Positions 1-5,186 of a stretch of 6,463 nucleotides of DNA are shown piece by piece. The notes beneath the pieces are model-generated. The model made no database searches. It had not been told where the DNA came from and saw nothing but the letters and a program-made list of their open reading frames with translations. Within the stretch, counting starts at the first letter, position 1; every line of letters begins with the position of its first letter. The position numbers were made by a program, and so were the translations under genes. The stretch comes from Chloroflexota bacterium (lineage in GTDB: Bacteria > Chloroflexota > Dehalococcoidia > Dehalococcoidales > JAUYDJ01). The DNA is taken from positions 1 to 6,463 of the forward strand of contig JAUYDJ010000220.1 in the NCBI GenBank assembly GCA_030690025.1, read 5' to 3'.

Positions 1-206
1 GCAATGATGGTGAGGTTGCTCACCAGCGCCGTGACGAATACCACCAGGTAGGCTACCCAGGCAAATCCGTACAGCGGAAAGTTAAATTTGGCCGCTGCAT
101 TCTGCACCAGGTAGGCCAGGGCAAAGCTGAGAGCAATAAAAACCACAAACGCACCGATTAGCCTCAGCCACTGGACCTGGTTGTTTCGTTTCTTCTGGTT
201 GCGCAT
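1..206 (-). CDS. N-terminal part of a membrane protein, cut by the left edge (possibly VTT/DedA-like)
   Basis: Read on the minus strand from an ATG at 206-204, an open frame of 68 codons runs off the left edge. The protein begins MRNQKKRNNQ, a strongly basic stretch that should stay in the cytoplasm. It is followed by a hydrophobic helix at about residues 16-34 and a second one at about 50-69. The short segment around residues 63-69 (SNLTIIA) resembles the start of the conserved region of VTT/SNARE-associated (DedA-like) membrane proteins. That is recognition from memory on a very short stretch, so the family call is weak. In-frame GTG codons lie two and three codons upstream of the ATG, and the ribosome binding site is poor, so the exact start is uncertain. 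The gene is divergent from the DUF2769-like gene and shares its intergenic region, including the FNR-type palindrome. Confidence 0.6.
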   Translation of the reverse strand, partial: MRNQKKRNNQVQWLRLIGAFVVFIALSFALAYLVQNAAAKFNFPLYGFAWVAYLVVFVTALVSNLTII

Positions 207-284
207 TATCACCACTGCATATTATCATATACCGCTTCTTTTCTCATCCAACACTGCACCCATGCTCTACCGGTATCGTTCTGT

Positions 285-300
285 TTTGATTGAAATCAAA
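285..300. promoter_or_regulatory. Perfect FNR/CRP-family-type palindrome
   Basis: The sequence TTTGAT-TGAA-ATCAAA has 6-nt arms and a 4-nt spacer. Its core TTGAT-N4-ATCAA equals the known consensus site of FNR/ANR-type oxygen-responsive regulators of the CRP family. It lies between two divergent genes, about 212 nt upstream of the start at 513 and about 79 nt upstream of the start at 206. If the TAAAAT at 354-359 is a rightward -10, the palindrome centre would be near -72, a position FNR-type activators can use. Binding by such a protein is inferred from the sequence alone. Confidence 0.45.
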
Positions 301-301
301 T

Positions 302-323
302 TGTCATTGCGAGGAATCCCGAC
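302..323. repeat. Possible remnant of a dispersed intergenic repeat
   Basis: The segment TGTCATTGCGAGGAATCCCG and the bases just after it resemble the left half of a dispersed intergenic repeat family (GTCATTGCGAGGA...) that I know from many bacterial genomes. The expected complementary right half ending in a GGCAATCTC-like sequence is absent. If it is such an element, it is therefore truncated. There is no second copy in this window, so the call rests on memory only. Confidence 0.25.
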
Positions 324-373
324 AGGATAGCCGACCGCCTGGCCACGTTTATGTAAAATGCATCGTCTTGATG

Positions 374-384
374 GTGATTATCAC
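374..384. promoter_or_regulatory. Short palindrome GTGAT-T-ATCAC
   Basis: This is an inverted repeat with 5-nt arms and a single central base, about 130 nt upstream of the DUF2769-like start. The arms resemble half-sites of CRP-family regulators, but the spacing is shorter than the usual site. It could be an operator for another dimeric regulator or chance. Confidence 0.2.
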
Positions 385-417
385 ATCGCTAAAAATACGG
401 GGGTTGCCGTCCCCAAT

Positions 418-433
418 TACGTAAGTTTACGTA
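418..433. promoter_or_regulatory. 16-nt palindrome TACGTAA-GT-TTACGTA
   Basis: This is a perfect inverted repeat with 7-nt arms and a 2-nt centre, 80 nt upstream of the DUF2769-like start codon. Its size and symmetry suit an operator for a dimeric helix-turn-helix repressor. It is too AT-rich, and its loop too small, to be a good RNA hairpin. No regulator gene is present in the window to pair with it. Confidence 0.3.
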
Positions 434-512
434 TATGCTCTGCCTGCCGGGACAAGTAGTATTGGCTTGTCTGGAATCGCAAGGAATAATCGAATAGGGG
501 AGGTTGCTTAAC

Positions 513-827
513 ATGAAAATGACTCAAACTGCCGTCCCATTTACTAAGGCTAACGTAGCCCGATGCATGTGTCCCCGGTGCCCGGTGCAGGGCAAGAGCA
601 GCTGCGTCGAAGGCAAAATGGCACGCCTGAAGGATGCCCTCAGCCAGAGCCCGCTGAAGCGCGAAGATATACCACACGTATATTGCGGCAGCGGTACGGC
701 CTTCTGCACCGACCTCGACTTCAACAAGACGTGCATCTGCGGCAGCTGCCCCGTCTTCGCCGAGTTCAAGCTGGCCAGCGGACAGCCGGTGGGCTTCTAC
801 TGCCGGGATGGCATGGCCAAGCTCTAA
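513..827 (+). CDS. Small cysteine-rich protein, DUF2769-like
   Basis: A 104-residue protein with ten cysteines at residues 18, 20, 23, 31, 58, 65, 74, 76, 79 and 97. Two copies of the pattern CxCxxCPV occur, CMCPRCPV (18-25) and CICGSCPV (74-81), each followed by a further Cys. I recognise this as the DUF2769 family, known mostly from methanogens and anaerobic bacteria and of unknown function. The Cys spacing suggests a metal or iron-sulfur site, which is inference. There is no signal peptide or membrane helix, so the protein is probably cytoplasmic. The ATG at 513 is chosen because GGGGAGG (497-503) sits 9 nt upstream; a TTG at 504 would abut that motif, and an ATG at 519 is a less likely alternative. 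The gene stands alone, with the next gene on the opposite strand. Confidence 0.85.
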   Translation: MKMTQTAVPFTKANVARCMCPRCPVQGKSSCVEGKMARLKDALSQSPLKREDIPHVYCGSGTAFCTDLDFNKTCICGSCPVFAEFKLASGQPVGFYCRDGMAKL

Positions 828-948
828 CCGGTAAGCCCTGAAACCAGCCAGTCCCGGTCGCAGCGGAAAGGAAGAATAACCTGCCGTGGCTCCAGAAAGC
901 AGTCACAGAGACCACCTCAAGCTAGAGCAGACCAGCATATCACAGCAG

Positions 949-1137
949 CTATTTGATTATTCGCGCCCGCATGACTCGCCGCCTGGCCCATGACCCGCCG
1001 GCTACCAGGAAAGCAATGATAACCGCAAAGGGCACCGCAAAGAAATAGAGTAACCCGAGCAGCGGCCCAACTATGACCGGAGCCGGTATCCTGGTACTAC
1101 TCCTGTCCGCGAACGCCCAGAGACCCTCGTCAGCCAT
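949..1137 (-). CDS. Small membrane protein of unknown function, 62 residues
   Basis: The protein has a polar N-terminus (MADEGLWAFADRSS), a long hydrophobic stretch at about residues 18-47 that could form one long or two short membrane helices, and a very basic tail (ARRRVMRARIIK), so the C-terminus is probably cytoplasmic. I do not recognise the family. The expression signals support a real gene: AGGAGG on the minus strand (1143-1148) lies 5 nt before the ATG, and a near-consensus promoter lies at 1170-1198. The gene is divergent from the cytochrome operon and shares its upstream region, including the GGGTGTTTACCC palindrome. A role linked to that respiratory cluster is plausible but unproven. 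Confidence 0.7.
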   Translation of the reverse strand: MADEGLWAFADRSSTRIPAPVIVGPLLGLLYFFAVPFAVIIAFLVAGGSWARRRVMRARIIK

Positions 1138-1169
1138 ATCTGCCTCCTGCGGGAGCTTCTGTCACCCCA

Positions 1170-1198
1170 CTTATAGCACACAGGGCATTTCTTGTCAA
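1170..1198 (-). promoter_or_regulatory. Sigma70-type promoter of the 62-residue membrane protein gene
   Basis: On the minus strand a perfect -35 TTGACA (1193-1198) is separated by exactly 17 nt from a -10 TATAAG (1170-1175, five of six consensus bases). Transcription would start near 1163, giving a leader of about 25 nt that contains the AGGAGG ribosome binding site. The palindrome at 1205-1216 lies 6 nt upstream of this -35 and would be centred near -47, a place where a regulator could act. Confidence 0.7.
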
Positions 1199-1203
1199 AA
1201 AAC

Positions 1204-1216
1204 AGGGTGTTTACCC
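1204..1216. promoter_or_regulatory. Candidate operator, copy 1 of AGGGTGTTTACCC
   Basis: The 13-nt sequence AGGGTGTTTACCC contains the inverted repeat GGGT-GTTT-ACCC. It occurs again at 5103-5115, upstream of the multihaem lipoprotein gene. Here it lies in the divergent region between the small membrane protein gene and the cytochrome operon, ending 80 nt before the operon's first start codon. An identical 13-mer in two promoter regions of one respiratory cluster suggests a shared regulator; its identity is unknown. Confidence 0.45.
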
Positions 1217-1296
1217 CCCATTAAAATAGGGTATTAGACCGACAAAAATTTTCCGGGGATATTCTAAGATGAAGTCGAGGTGACGACCAATTAATC

Positions 1297-2007
1297 ATGA
1301 ATGTCGCGCTAATACCACTCGTATCCTGCCTGGTCAGCCTGGCCTTCAGTCTGGCTGTTCTTGACCAGTTCCTTGCCCGCCGCAAGCCCTATCAGCTCGT
1401 CTGGGCGATAGGTCTACTAATGTATTTTATCAGCACCGGCACTGAGTTTTGGGCCGGATTCTGGGGTATAAATCAGATTATTTACCGGTTATGGTACCTG
1501 ATTGGGGCTATATTTGTGGCCGCCTACCTGGGTATGGGCACCGTCTATCTGCTCGTCCCCAGGCGCAAGGCTCATATCATCATGGCCATTCTGCTGGCAG
1601 CTTCGCTCTACGCCGCCATAAGAGTCTTCACCGTGAGCCTTGACCTGAGTACTCTGAAATCTCTCTCCGGTGCGGCCATGCCGATGAGCATAAGGCTGAT
1701 GACCCCCTTCTTCAACACCTTCGGCACGGTGGCACTGGTGGGCGGGGCAATCTACAGCGCCCTGGTCTTCTGGCGGCGGCGTATCCTGCCGCACCGCATG
1801 GTCTCCAACATATTAATCGCCGCAGGCGCTATCTTGCCCGCCTTCGGCGGCATTCACATCAGGTTCTTTGGCACACTACCGCTCTTCTTCATCTTCGAAT
1901 TGCTGGGAATTATCATCATCTTCATTGGCTTCCTGCGCAGCCGCGAGGTTTTTGGTCTATACCGCGTACCTCTTATTCACGGGTTCCACCGGGTGCCGGT
2001 TGATTAA
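1297..2007 (+). CDS. Seven-helix membrane protein of unknown function, first gene of the cytochrome operon
   Basis: A 236-residue, very hydrophobic protein with about seven predicted membrane helices, near residues 4-24, 34-55, 62-87, 92-110, 137-158, 168-187 and 190-212. Basic clusters (RRK at 28-30, RRK at 89-91, RRR near 160) sit between helices. The region around residues 60-85 (IIYRLWYLIGAIFVAAYLG) looks characteristic of an uncharacterised bacterial membrane family, but I cannot name it. No catalytic motif or haem site is evident. GAGGTGA (1277-1283) lies 13 nt before the ATG, which is long; an in-frame stop at 1270-1272 with no start codon after it leaves this ATG as the only choice. 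It is the first gene of the run and ends 29 nt before the heptahaem cytochrome gene. It might be a membrane partner, assembly factor or sensor for the complex. Confidence 0.8.
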   Translation: MNVALIPLVSCLVSLAFSLAVLDQFLARRKPYQLVWAIGLLMYFISTGTEFWAGFWGINQIIYRLWYLIGAIFVAAYLGMGTVYLLVPRRKAHIIMAILLAASLYAAIRVFTVSLDLSTLKSLSGAAMPMSIRLMTPFFNTFGTVALVGGAIYSALVFWRRRILPHRMVSNILIAAGAILPAFGGIHIRFFGTLPLFFIFELLGIIIIFIGFLRSREVFGLYRVPLIHGFHRVPVD

Positions 2008-2020
2008 GGCCAGCTTTTAG

Positions 2021-2027
2021 AGGGGAG
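2021..2027 (+). promoter_or_regulatory. Ribosome binding site that decides the heptahaem start
   Basis: AGGGGAG lies directly against a first ATG at 2028 but 9 nt upstream of a second, in-frame ATG at 2037. The spacing favours the second ATG, which also gives a cleaner signal peptide beginning MRRLGFLLA. Confidence 0.6.
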
Positions 2028-2036
2028 ATGAGACAG

Positions 2037-2936
2037 ATGAGAAGACTGGGATTCTTACTGGCCATAGCCGTGGTGATAGTCGTTGCCATTGTCGCCTTCC
2101 GCTCCACCAGGGCGGACGCCCTCGACAAAAATGGCTGCCTCACCTGCCACAGTAATCCCGGCCTGAGCACCACTACCAAGGCGGGGGCCAAGGTATCCCT
2201 CTTTGTTAATGAAGCGCTGATAAACACTGCCGCCCATCGCTATATCGATTGCACCACCTGCCACAGCGCTGACCCGCACAAGGTGGCCACGCCGCTGACC
2301 AAGTTGTCACTGGCGGAAAAATGCGGCAGCTGCCATCAATATGAATATGAGCAGCACCTCAACAGTATTCACGGGCAGCAGCTGGCCCAGGGCAACCCGG
2401 ACGTGGCCACTTGCGTTGACTGCCACAGCCCCACCGCCAACCCCCACAATGTCATCCGGGTGCTGGAATACAACGCGCCCACCTACAAGAAGAATATCAG
2501 CGAGACCTGCGCCAAATGCCACGATAACCAGCAGCTGATGGCCAACTACGGCATCGTGGAGAAGGTCTACGAATCATACATGCGCAGCTTTCACGGTAAA
2601 GCCATGCAGCTGGGCACCTACGAAATTACTCAGCTCGATAAAGCTACCTGCACCAACTGCCACGGCGTCCACGACATCAAGAGCGTCGCCGACCCCGCGG
2701 CGCCGGTAGCCGGCCTGGATAACCTGGCCAAGACCTGTGAACAATGCCACCCCGGCGCTGGAGTGGAGTTCGCTAAAGGCTTCCTGGGACATAAAGAAGC
2801 TTCACCGGACAATATTCCGGCGGCCCACTACACGGAGAACGTCTTCCGGGTACTGCTCATTTCCGTGCTGACCTTTGGGGCGCTGGTGGTGTCCGCCGCT
2901 GTCGTCAGGTATTCCATTAATAGATGGAGGGATTAA
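2037..2936 (+). CDS. Heptahaem c-type cytochrome with C-terminal membrane anchor
   Basis: A 299-residue exported electron-transfer protein. The N-terminal signal (residues 2-22, hydrophobic after MRR) ends in an ADA site near residue 28 that could be cleaved. Seven covalent haem motifs follow: CLTCH (34-38), CTTCH (72-76), CGSCH (96-100), CVDCH (126-130), CAKCH (158-162), CTNCH (205-209) and CEQCH (234-238). Extra histidines between them (for example in SIHG, SFHG and AAHY contexts) can serve as distal ligands. A membrane helix at about 270-291 ends in RYSINRWRD, so the haem domain lies outside the membrane with a cytoplasmic tail. Its stop is 2 nt before the cytochrome b start, so the two products probably form one complex, with this subunit accepting electrons from the b haems. 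It belongs broadly to the multihaem cytochrome c superfamily; I do not assign a named gene. Confidence 0.9.
   Translation: MRRLGFLLAIAVVIVVAIVAFRSTRADALDKNGCLTCHSNPGLSTTTKAGAKVSLFVNEALINTAAHRYIDCTTCHSADPHKVATPLTKLSLAEKCGSCHQYEYEQHLNSIHGQQLAQGNPDVATCVDCHSPTANPHNVIRVLEYNAPTYKKNISETCAKCHDNQQLMANYGIVEKVYESYMRSFHGKAMQLGTYEITQLDKATCTNCHGVHDIKSVADPAAPVAGLDNLAKTCEQCHPGAGVEFAKGFLGHKEASPDNIPAAHYTENVFRVLLISVLTFGALVVSAAVVRYSINRWRD
2926..2931 (+). promoter_or_regulatory. Ribosome binding site that decides the cytochrome b start
   Basis: GGAGGG lies 7 nt before the ATG at 2939. The earlier in-frame ATG at 2924 overlaps this motif and has no good site of its own. The site lies within the last codons of the heptahaem gene, which fits translational coupling. 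Confidence 0.65.
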
Positions 2937-2938
2937 AT

Positions 2939-3667
2939 ATGGCCACGCTGACGGAAAGCATTGCCCTGGAGGGGGCCTGGCAGGAGAAGGTAACCCGCTT
3001 TGATGTCCAGCAGATAATCCAGCACGCCGGACTCATGGTGAGCTTCATTCTCCTGGTGTTGACCGGGCTGCCCCAGAAATTCCATGAACTGGCCATCAGC
3101 CAGTGGTGGACCGGGCTGCTGGGCGGCATCGAGGTTACCCGCTCTATTCACCATTTTGCCGCCTGGCTCATAGTGCTCGTCTGCCTCTACCACCTCGTCT
3201 ACATCGCCTATTCCACCCTCGTCCAGAAACGGCCCTTCCCGGTAAAGATGATTCCCGGCCGTCATGACTTCATCACGCTTTACCAGGAGATTAAGTATTT
3301 CCTGGGCATAACCAGGGAGAGACCCCGGTTCGACCGCTTCAACTGGCGGGAGAAGTTCGATTACTGGGCTATCTTCTGGGGCATGCCGGTGATGGGTATT
3401 TCGGGCTTTATCCTGATGTACCCGGTGGAGGCCACCCATTTGCTGCCCGGCTGGGTAGTGCCCGCCGCGCTCATCGCCCACAGTGATGAGGCTATGCTGG
3501 CCTTAACCTGGATTTTCCTGGTGCACATTTTCTTTAACCACTTTAGCCCGGGGATTTTCCCGCTCAATACCTCCATATTTACCGGCAAGGTATCTAAGGA
3601 GCGCTACCAGCGGGAGCATCCCCTGGAATACGAAAGACTGTCAGGAGGTCAGGAAGGAATAAAGTGA
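2939..3667 (+). CDS. Dihaem cytochrome b, FdnI/HydC-type (formate dehydrogenase gamma-like)
   Basis: A 242-residue integral membrane protein that should exchange electrons between the quinone pool and the haem c partner. Four membrane helices are visible at about residues 25-43, 70-94, 143-162 and 184-203. Candidate b-haem ligands are H29 in the first helix, H71/H72 and H85 in the second, and H182, H197 and H202 near the last. The pieces TRFDVQQIIQHAG (19-31) and EKFDYWAIFWGMPVMGISGF (139-158), and the C-terminal HPLEYERL, are typical of the cytochrome b subunits found with formate dehydrogenases, hydrogenases and multihaem c cytochromes. No dehydrogenase catalytic subunit is nearby, so the c-type cytochromes are the likely partners, as in the Cbc complexes of Geobacter. 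The stop overlaps the next start by 4 nt (GTGA). Confidence 0.88.
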   Translation: MATLTESIALEGAWQEKVTRFDVQQIIQHAGLMVSFILLVLTGLPQKFHELAISQWWTGLLGGIEVTRSIHHFAAWLIVLVCLYHLVYIAYSTLVQKRPFPVKMIPGRHDFITLYQEIKYFLGITRERPRFDRFNWREKFDYWAIFWGMPVMGISGFILMYPVEATHLLPGWVVPAALIAHSDEAMLALTWIFLVHIFFNHFSPGIFPLNTSIFTGKVSKERYQREHPLEYERLSGGQEGIK

Positions 3668-3876
3668 GATATCTGCGCGAGGTCTTCGACGACTGGCTCA
3701 CCAGGACGGCCGGTATTGTCTTTTTACTTATAATTGGAGCGGTTATTTTTAACACGGTTTCTGACCTGCCCACCCGGTATCCCCTCTTCGGCGTTTTCAG
3801 CTTTTCCATGATACCTATCTTATTTATTGCTGGCGGCGTAATTTTTGTCCTGGCTATATTGAGAGAGATTAGATGA
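3664..3876 (+). CDS. Small two-helix membrane protein, 70 residues
   Basis: It starts at a GTG that overlaps the cytochrome b stop by 4 nt, with GGAAGGA (3652-3658) 5 nt upstream as ribosome binding site. It ends by overlapping the next gene by 4 nt (ATGA). Two hydrophobic helices at about residues 15-31 and 45-65 are joined by a short polar loop (TVSDLPTRYPLFG); the N-terminus (MRYLREVFDDW) is charged and the protein ends in LREIR. Both termini are probably cytoplasmic. It has no haem motif or conserved cysteine. Overlapping starts and stops on both sides argue strongly that it is translated, and that it is a small structural subunit joining the cytochrome b to the hexahaem protein. Family unknown to me. 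Confidence 0.8.
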   Translation: MRYLREVFDDWLTRTAGIVFLLIIGAVIFNTVSDLPTRYPLFGVFSFSMIPILFIAGGVIFVLAILREIR

Positions 3877-4997
3877 ACCAGGCAACAGCTCAACGTCGCC
3901 ACCGCGAAAAATTGCTTTTCCTCATGTTCGCCGGGGCCATCGGCATTGTATTTCTGGTCTACGGCGGCTACCAGCTTATCGCATTCATGGACTCCACCGC
4001 CTTCTGCGGCGTCCTCTGTCACAAGGTGATGTACCCGGAGTACACCGTCTACCAGGTCTCGCCCCACTCCCGGGTGTCCTGTGCCGAGTGCCATGTTGGT
4101 TCCGGGGCTGACTACCTGGTGAGGTCAAAGGTGACCGGTATTCCCCTGGTCTTCGTCACCCTGGCCGACACCTATGACCGGCCCATTCCCACCCCGGTGG
4201 AGAACCTCCGCCCGGCGCGGGAGACCTGCGAGCAGTGCCACCGGCCGGAAAAGTTCACCGGCGATATTATCCGTATCCATACCACCTACCTGCCTGACGA
4301 GAAGAACACCAAAAAGGTTGATACCCGCGCCCTGCGGGTGGGCGGCGGCGAGTTTGCCGTAGCGCGCGATATTCACTGGCATATCGGCGCTAAAGTCTGG
4401 TACCTGCCCCTGGACAAAAGCCGCCAGGAAATCGGCTGGGTAGGTGTCGAGGGCAGCAACGGCCAGCTTATTGAGTACGCCGACCCCAAGCGCACCGCCG
4501 AGCTTACCTCGCAGCGTATCCAGGACGAAAAACGCCTCATGGACTGCATGGACTGCCACAACCGGGCCACGCATATCTTCCGCTCACCCGAGGAGCTGAT
4601 AGATACCGCCCTTACCCAGGGCAAGATAGATAGCAGCCTACCCTTTATCAAGAAACTGGGACTGGATGCCCTGGACCCGCCTAACTCCAGCCTGTCTGAA
4701 GCCATAGCCAAAGTGGAGGCTATTAAGTCGTACTACCAGGCATCTTACGCTCAGCTCTACCAGGAGAAAAAGGCAGCCATTGACGCAGCCGTAGTCGAGC
4801 TGAAAGAGATTGCCCGGCTTACCACCTTTCCCGATATGAATGTAAGCTGGCAGACCTACCGCGATAATATCAGCCACCAGGAATCCCCCGGCTGCTTCCG
4901 GTGCCACGGTAAACTGGTGGAAACAACCGGCGTACAGACCGGCAAGGCCATTGACGCCGACTGTAAATCATGTCATTACAGCCTGGCTTTACCATAA
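3873..4997 (+). CDS. NapC/NirT-type membrane-anchored hexahaem cytochrome c
   Basis: A 374-residue protein with a basic N-terminus (RRHREK) and one uncleaved membrane helix at about residues 14-37, the usual anchor of NapC/NirT/NrfH-type quinol dehydrogenases. The first haem motif is unusual, CGVLCH (45-50) with three residues between the cysteines, followed by the nearby M53. Standard motifs follow: CAECH (70-74), CEQCH (119-123), CMDCH (225-229), CFRCH (341-345) and CKSCH (364-368). The segment from residue 104 (PIPTPVENLRPARETCEQCH) is typical of a long NapC-like subgroup found in anaerobes. Between haems 4 and 5 a stretch of about 110 residues is mostly helical and haem-free. The protein is anchored outside the membrane and likely passes electrons between the quinone/cytochrome b module and a further acceptor. 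It is the last gene of the operon, followed by a 189-nt gap. Confidence 0.9.
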   Translation: MNQATAQRRHREKLLFLMFAGAIGIVFLVYGGYQLIAFMDSTAFCGVLCHKVMYPEYTVYQVSPHSRVSCAECHVGSGADYLVRSKVTGIPLVFVTLADTYDRPIPTPVENLRPARETCEQCHRPEKFTGDIIRIHTTYLPDEKNTKKVDTRALRVGGGEFAVARDIHWHIGAKVWYLPLDKSRQEIGWVGVEGSNGQLIEYADPKRTAELTSQRIQDEKRLMDCMDCHNRATHIFRSPEELIDTALTQGKIDSSLPFIKKLGLDALDPPNSSLSEAIAKVEAIKSYYQASYAQLYQEKKAAIDAAVVELKEIARLTTFPDMNVSWQTYRDNISHQESPGCFRCHGKLVETTGVQTGKAIDADCKSCHYSLALP

Positions 4998-5102
4998 ACG
5001 AGTAGTTTTTTTCGATAAAACAGGTATAAAGGCCGAGGGTAAATGCTGTAATGCTGTGATAGCATGGGGCAGTTCTGAAATTTTACCTTTAAGCAGGGCT
5101 AA

Positions 5103-5116
5103 AGGGTGTTTACCCT
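5103..5116. promoter_or_regulatory. Candidate operator, copy 2 of AGGGTGTTTACCC
   Basis: The same 13-mer as at 1204-1216, here extended by one base to the perfect inverted repeat AGGGT-GTTT-ACCCT with 5-nt arms. It ends about 70 nt before the TTG start of the multihaem lipoprotein gene, compared with 80 nt for copy 1 and the operon start. A wider CAGGG (5094-5098) / CCCTG (5113-5117) pairing is also possible, so an RNA hairpin is the alternative to a protein-binding site. Confidence 0.45.
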
Positions 5117-5171
5117 GAGTAAAACAAAACGGGATGAGCCAACTAAAACACTTCGCTAGCAATAGGCTTAG

Positions 5172-5181
5172 AAGGAGGAGG
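5172..5181 (+). promoter_or_regulatory. Strong ribosome binding site supporting a TTG start
   Basis: AAGGAGGAGG ends 5 nt before a TTG at 5187, and its first AAGGAGG is 8 nt away, which is ideal. An in-frame ATG at 5199 is about 17 nt from the motif, so the TTG is preferred. Confidence 0.6.
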
Positions 5182-5186
5182 CAAAG

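Larger units (their letters stand above)
207..512. other. Divergent intergenic region, about 306 nt
   Basis: No convincing gene lies here. The region separates the leftward membrane gene from the rightward DUF2769-like gene. It holds a perfect TTTGAT-N4-ATCAAA palindrome (285-300), a GTGAT-T-ATCAC palindrome (374-384), a TACGTAA-GT-TTACGTA palindrome (418-433) and a possible dispersed-repeat fragment (302-323). Several weak sigma70-like elements could drive the rightward gene: TAAAAT at 354-359 with a poor -35, or TTGATG (368-373) spaced 16 nt from TAAAAA (390-395). Leftward, TATGAT on the minus strand (224-229) could be a -10, with TTGGAT (246-251) as a poor -35. I cannot choose between them. 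Confidence 0.5.
4998..5186. other. Intergenic region before the multihaem lipoprotein gene
   Basis: It contains a T-run (5006-5012) without a GC-rich stem, a TATAAA at 5025-5030 that lacks a good -35, GGGTAAA (5037-5043), a tandem 8-mer ATGCTGTA/ATGCTGTG (5043-5058), the palindrome ATGCT-GTGAT-AGCAT (5051-5065), and the candidate operator at 5103-5115. The gap is long enough for an independent promoter, but I cannot place one securely. GGGTAAA is the reverse complement of the right arm of the operator (TTTACCC), so it may be a half-site. Confidence 0.4.

Noticed and set aside
417..841. Other open frames overlapping the DUF2769-like gene on both strands
   Set aside because: The plus-strand frame with ten patterned cysteines and a good ribosome binding site explains the region; the other frames give low-complexity, Arg- or Ser-rich translations.
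828..948. Search for a terminator or small gene between the DUF2769-like gene and the minus-strand gene
   Set aside because: No stable hairpin with a T-run and no frame with a credible start were found; this convergent gap looks empty.
2924..2938. Earlier ATG for the cytochrome b gene, giving five more residues
   Set aside because: It overlaps the GGAGGG ribosome binding site that is properly spaced for the ATG at 2939.
2933..3481. Long open frame on the minus strand opposite the cytochrome b gene
   Set aside because: It lies antisense to a clearly recognised cytochrome b, has no known family features, and is expected from codon bias in GC-rich DNA.
3594..4094. Minus-strand open frame of 166 codons across the small membrane gene and the NapC-like gene
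   Set aside because: It crosses three well-supported plus-strand genes and has no ribosome binding site or family signature that I can see.
4998..5030. Possible intrinsic terminator after the hexahaem gene (T-run at 5006-5012)
   Set aside because: No GC-rich stem precedes the T-run; the only pairing is a weak AT stem with the following AAAAC, so termination here is not supported.
5043..5058. Tandem 8-mer as a possible CRISPR-like or satellite repeat
   Set aside because: There are only two imperfect copies with no spacer structure, so it is not an array.
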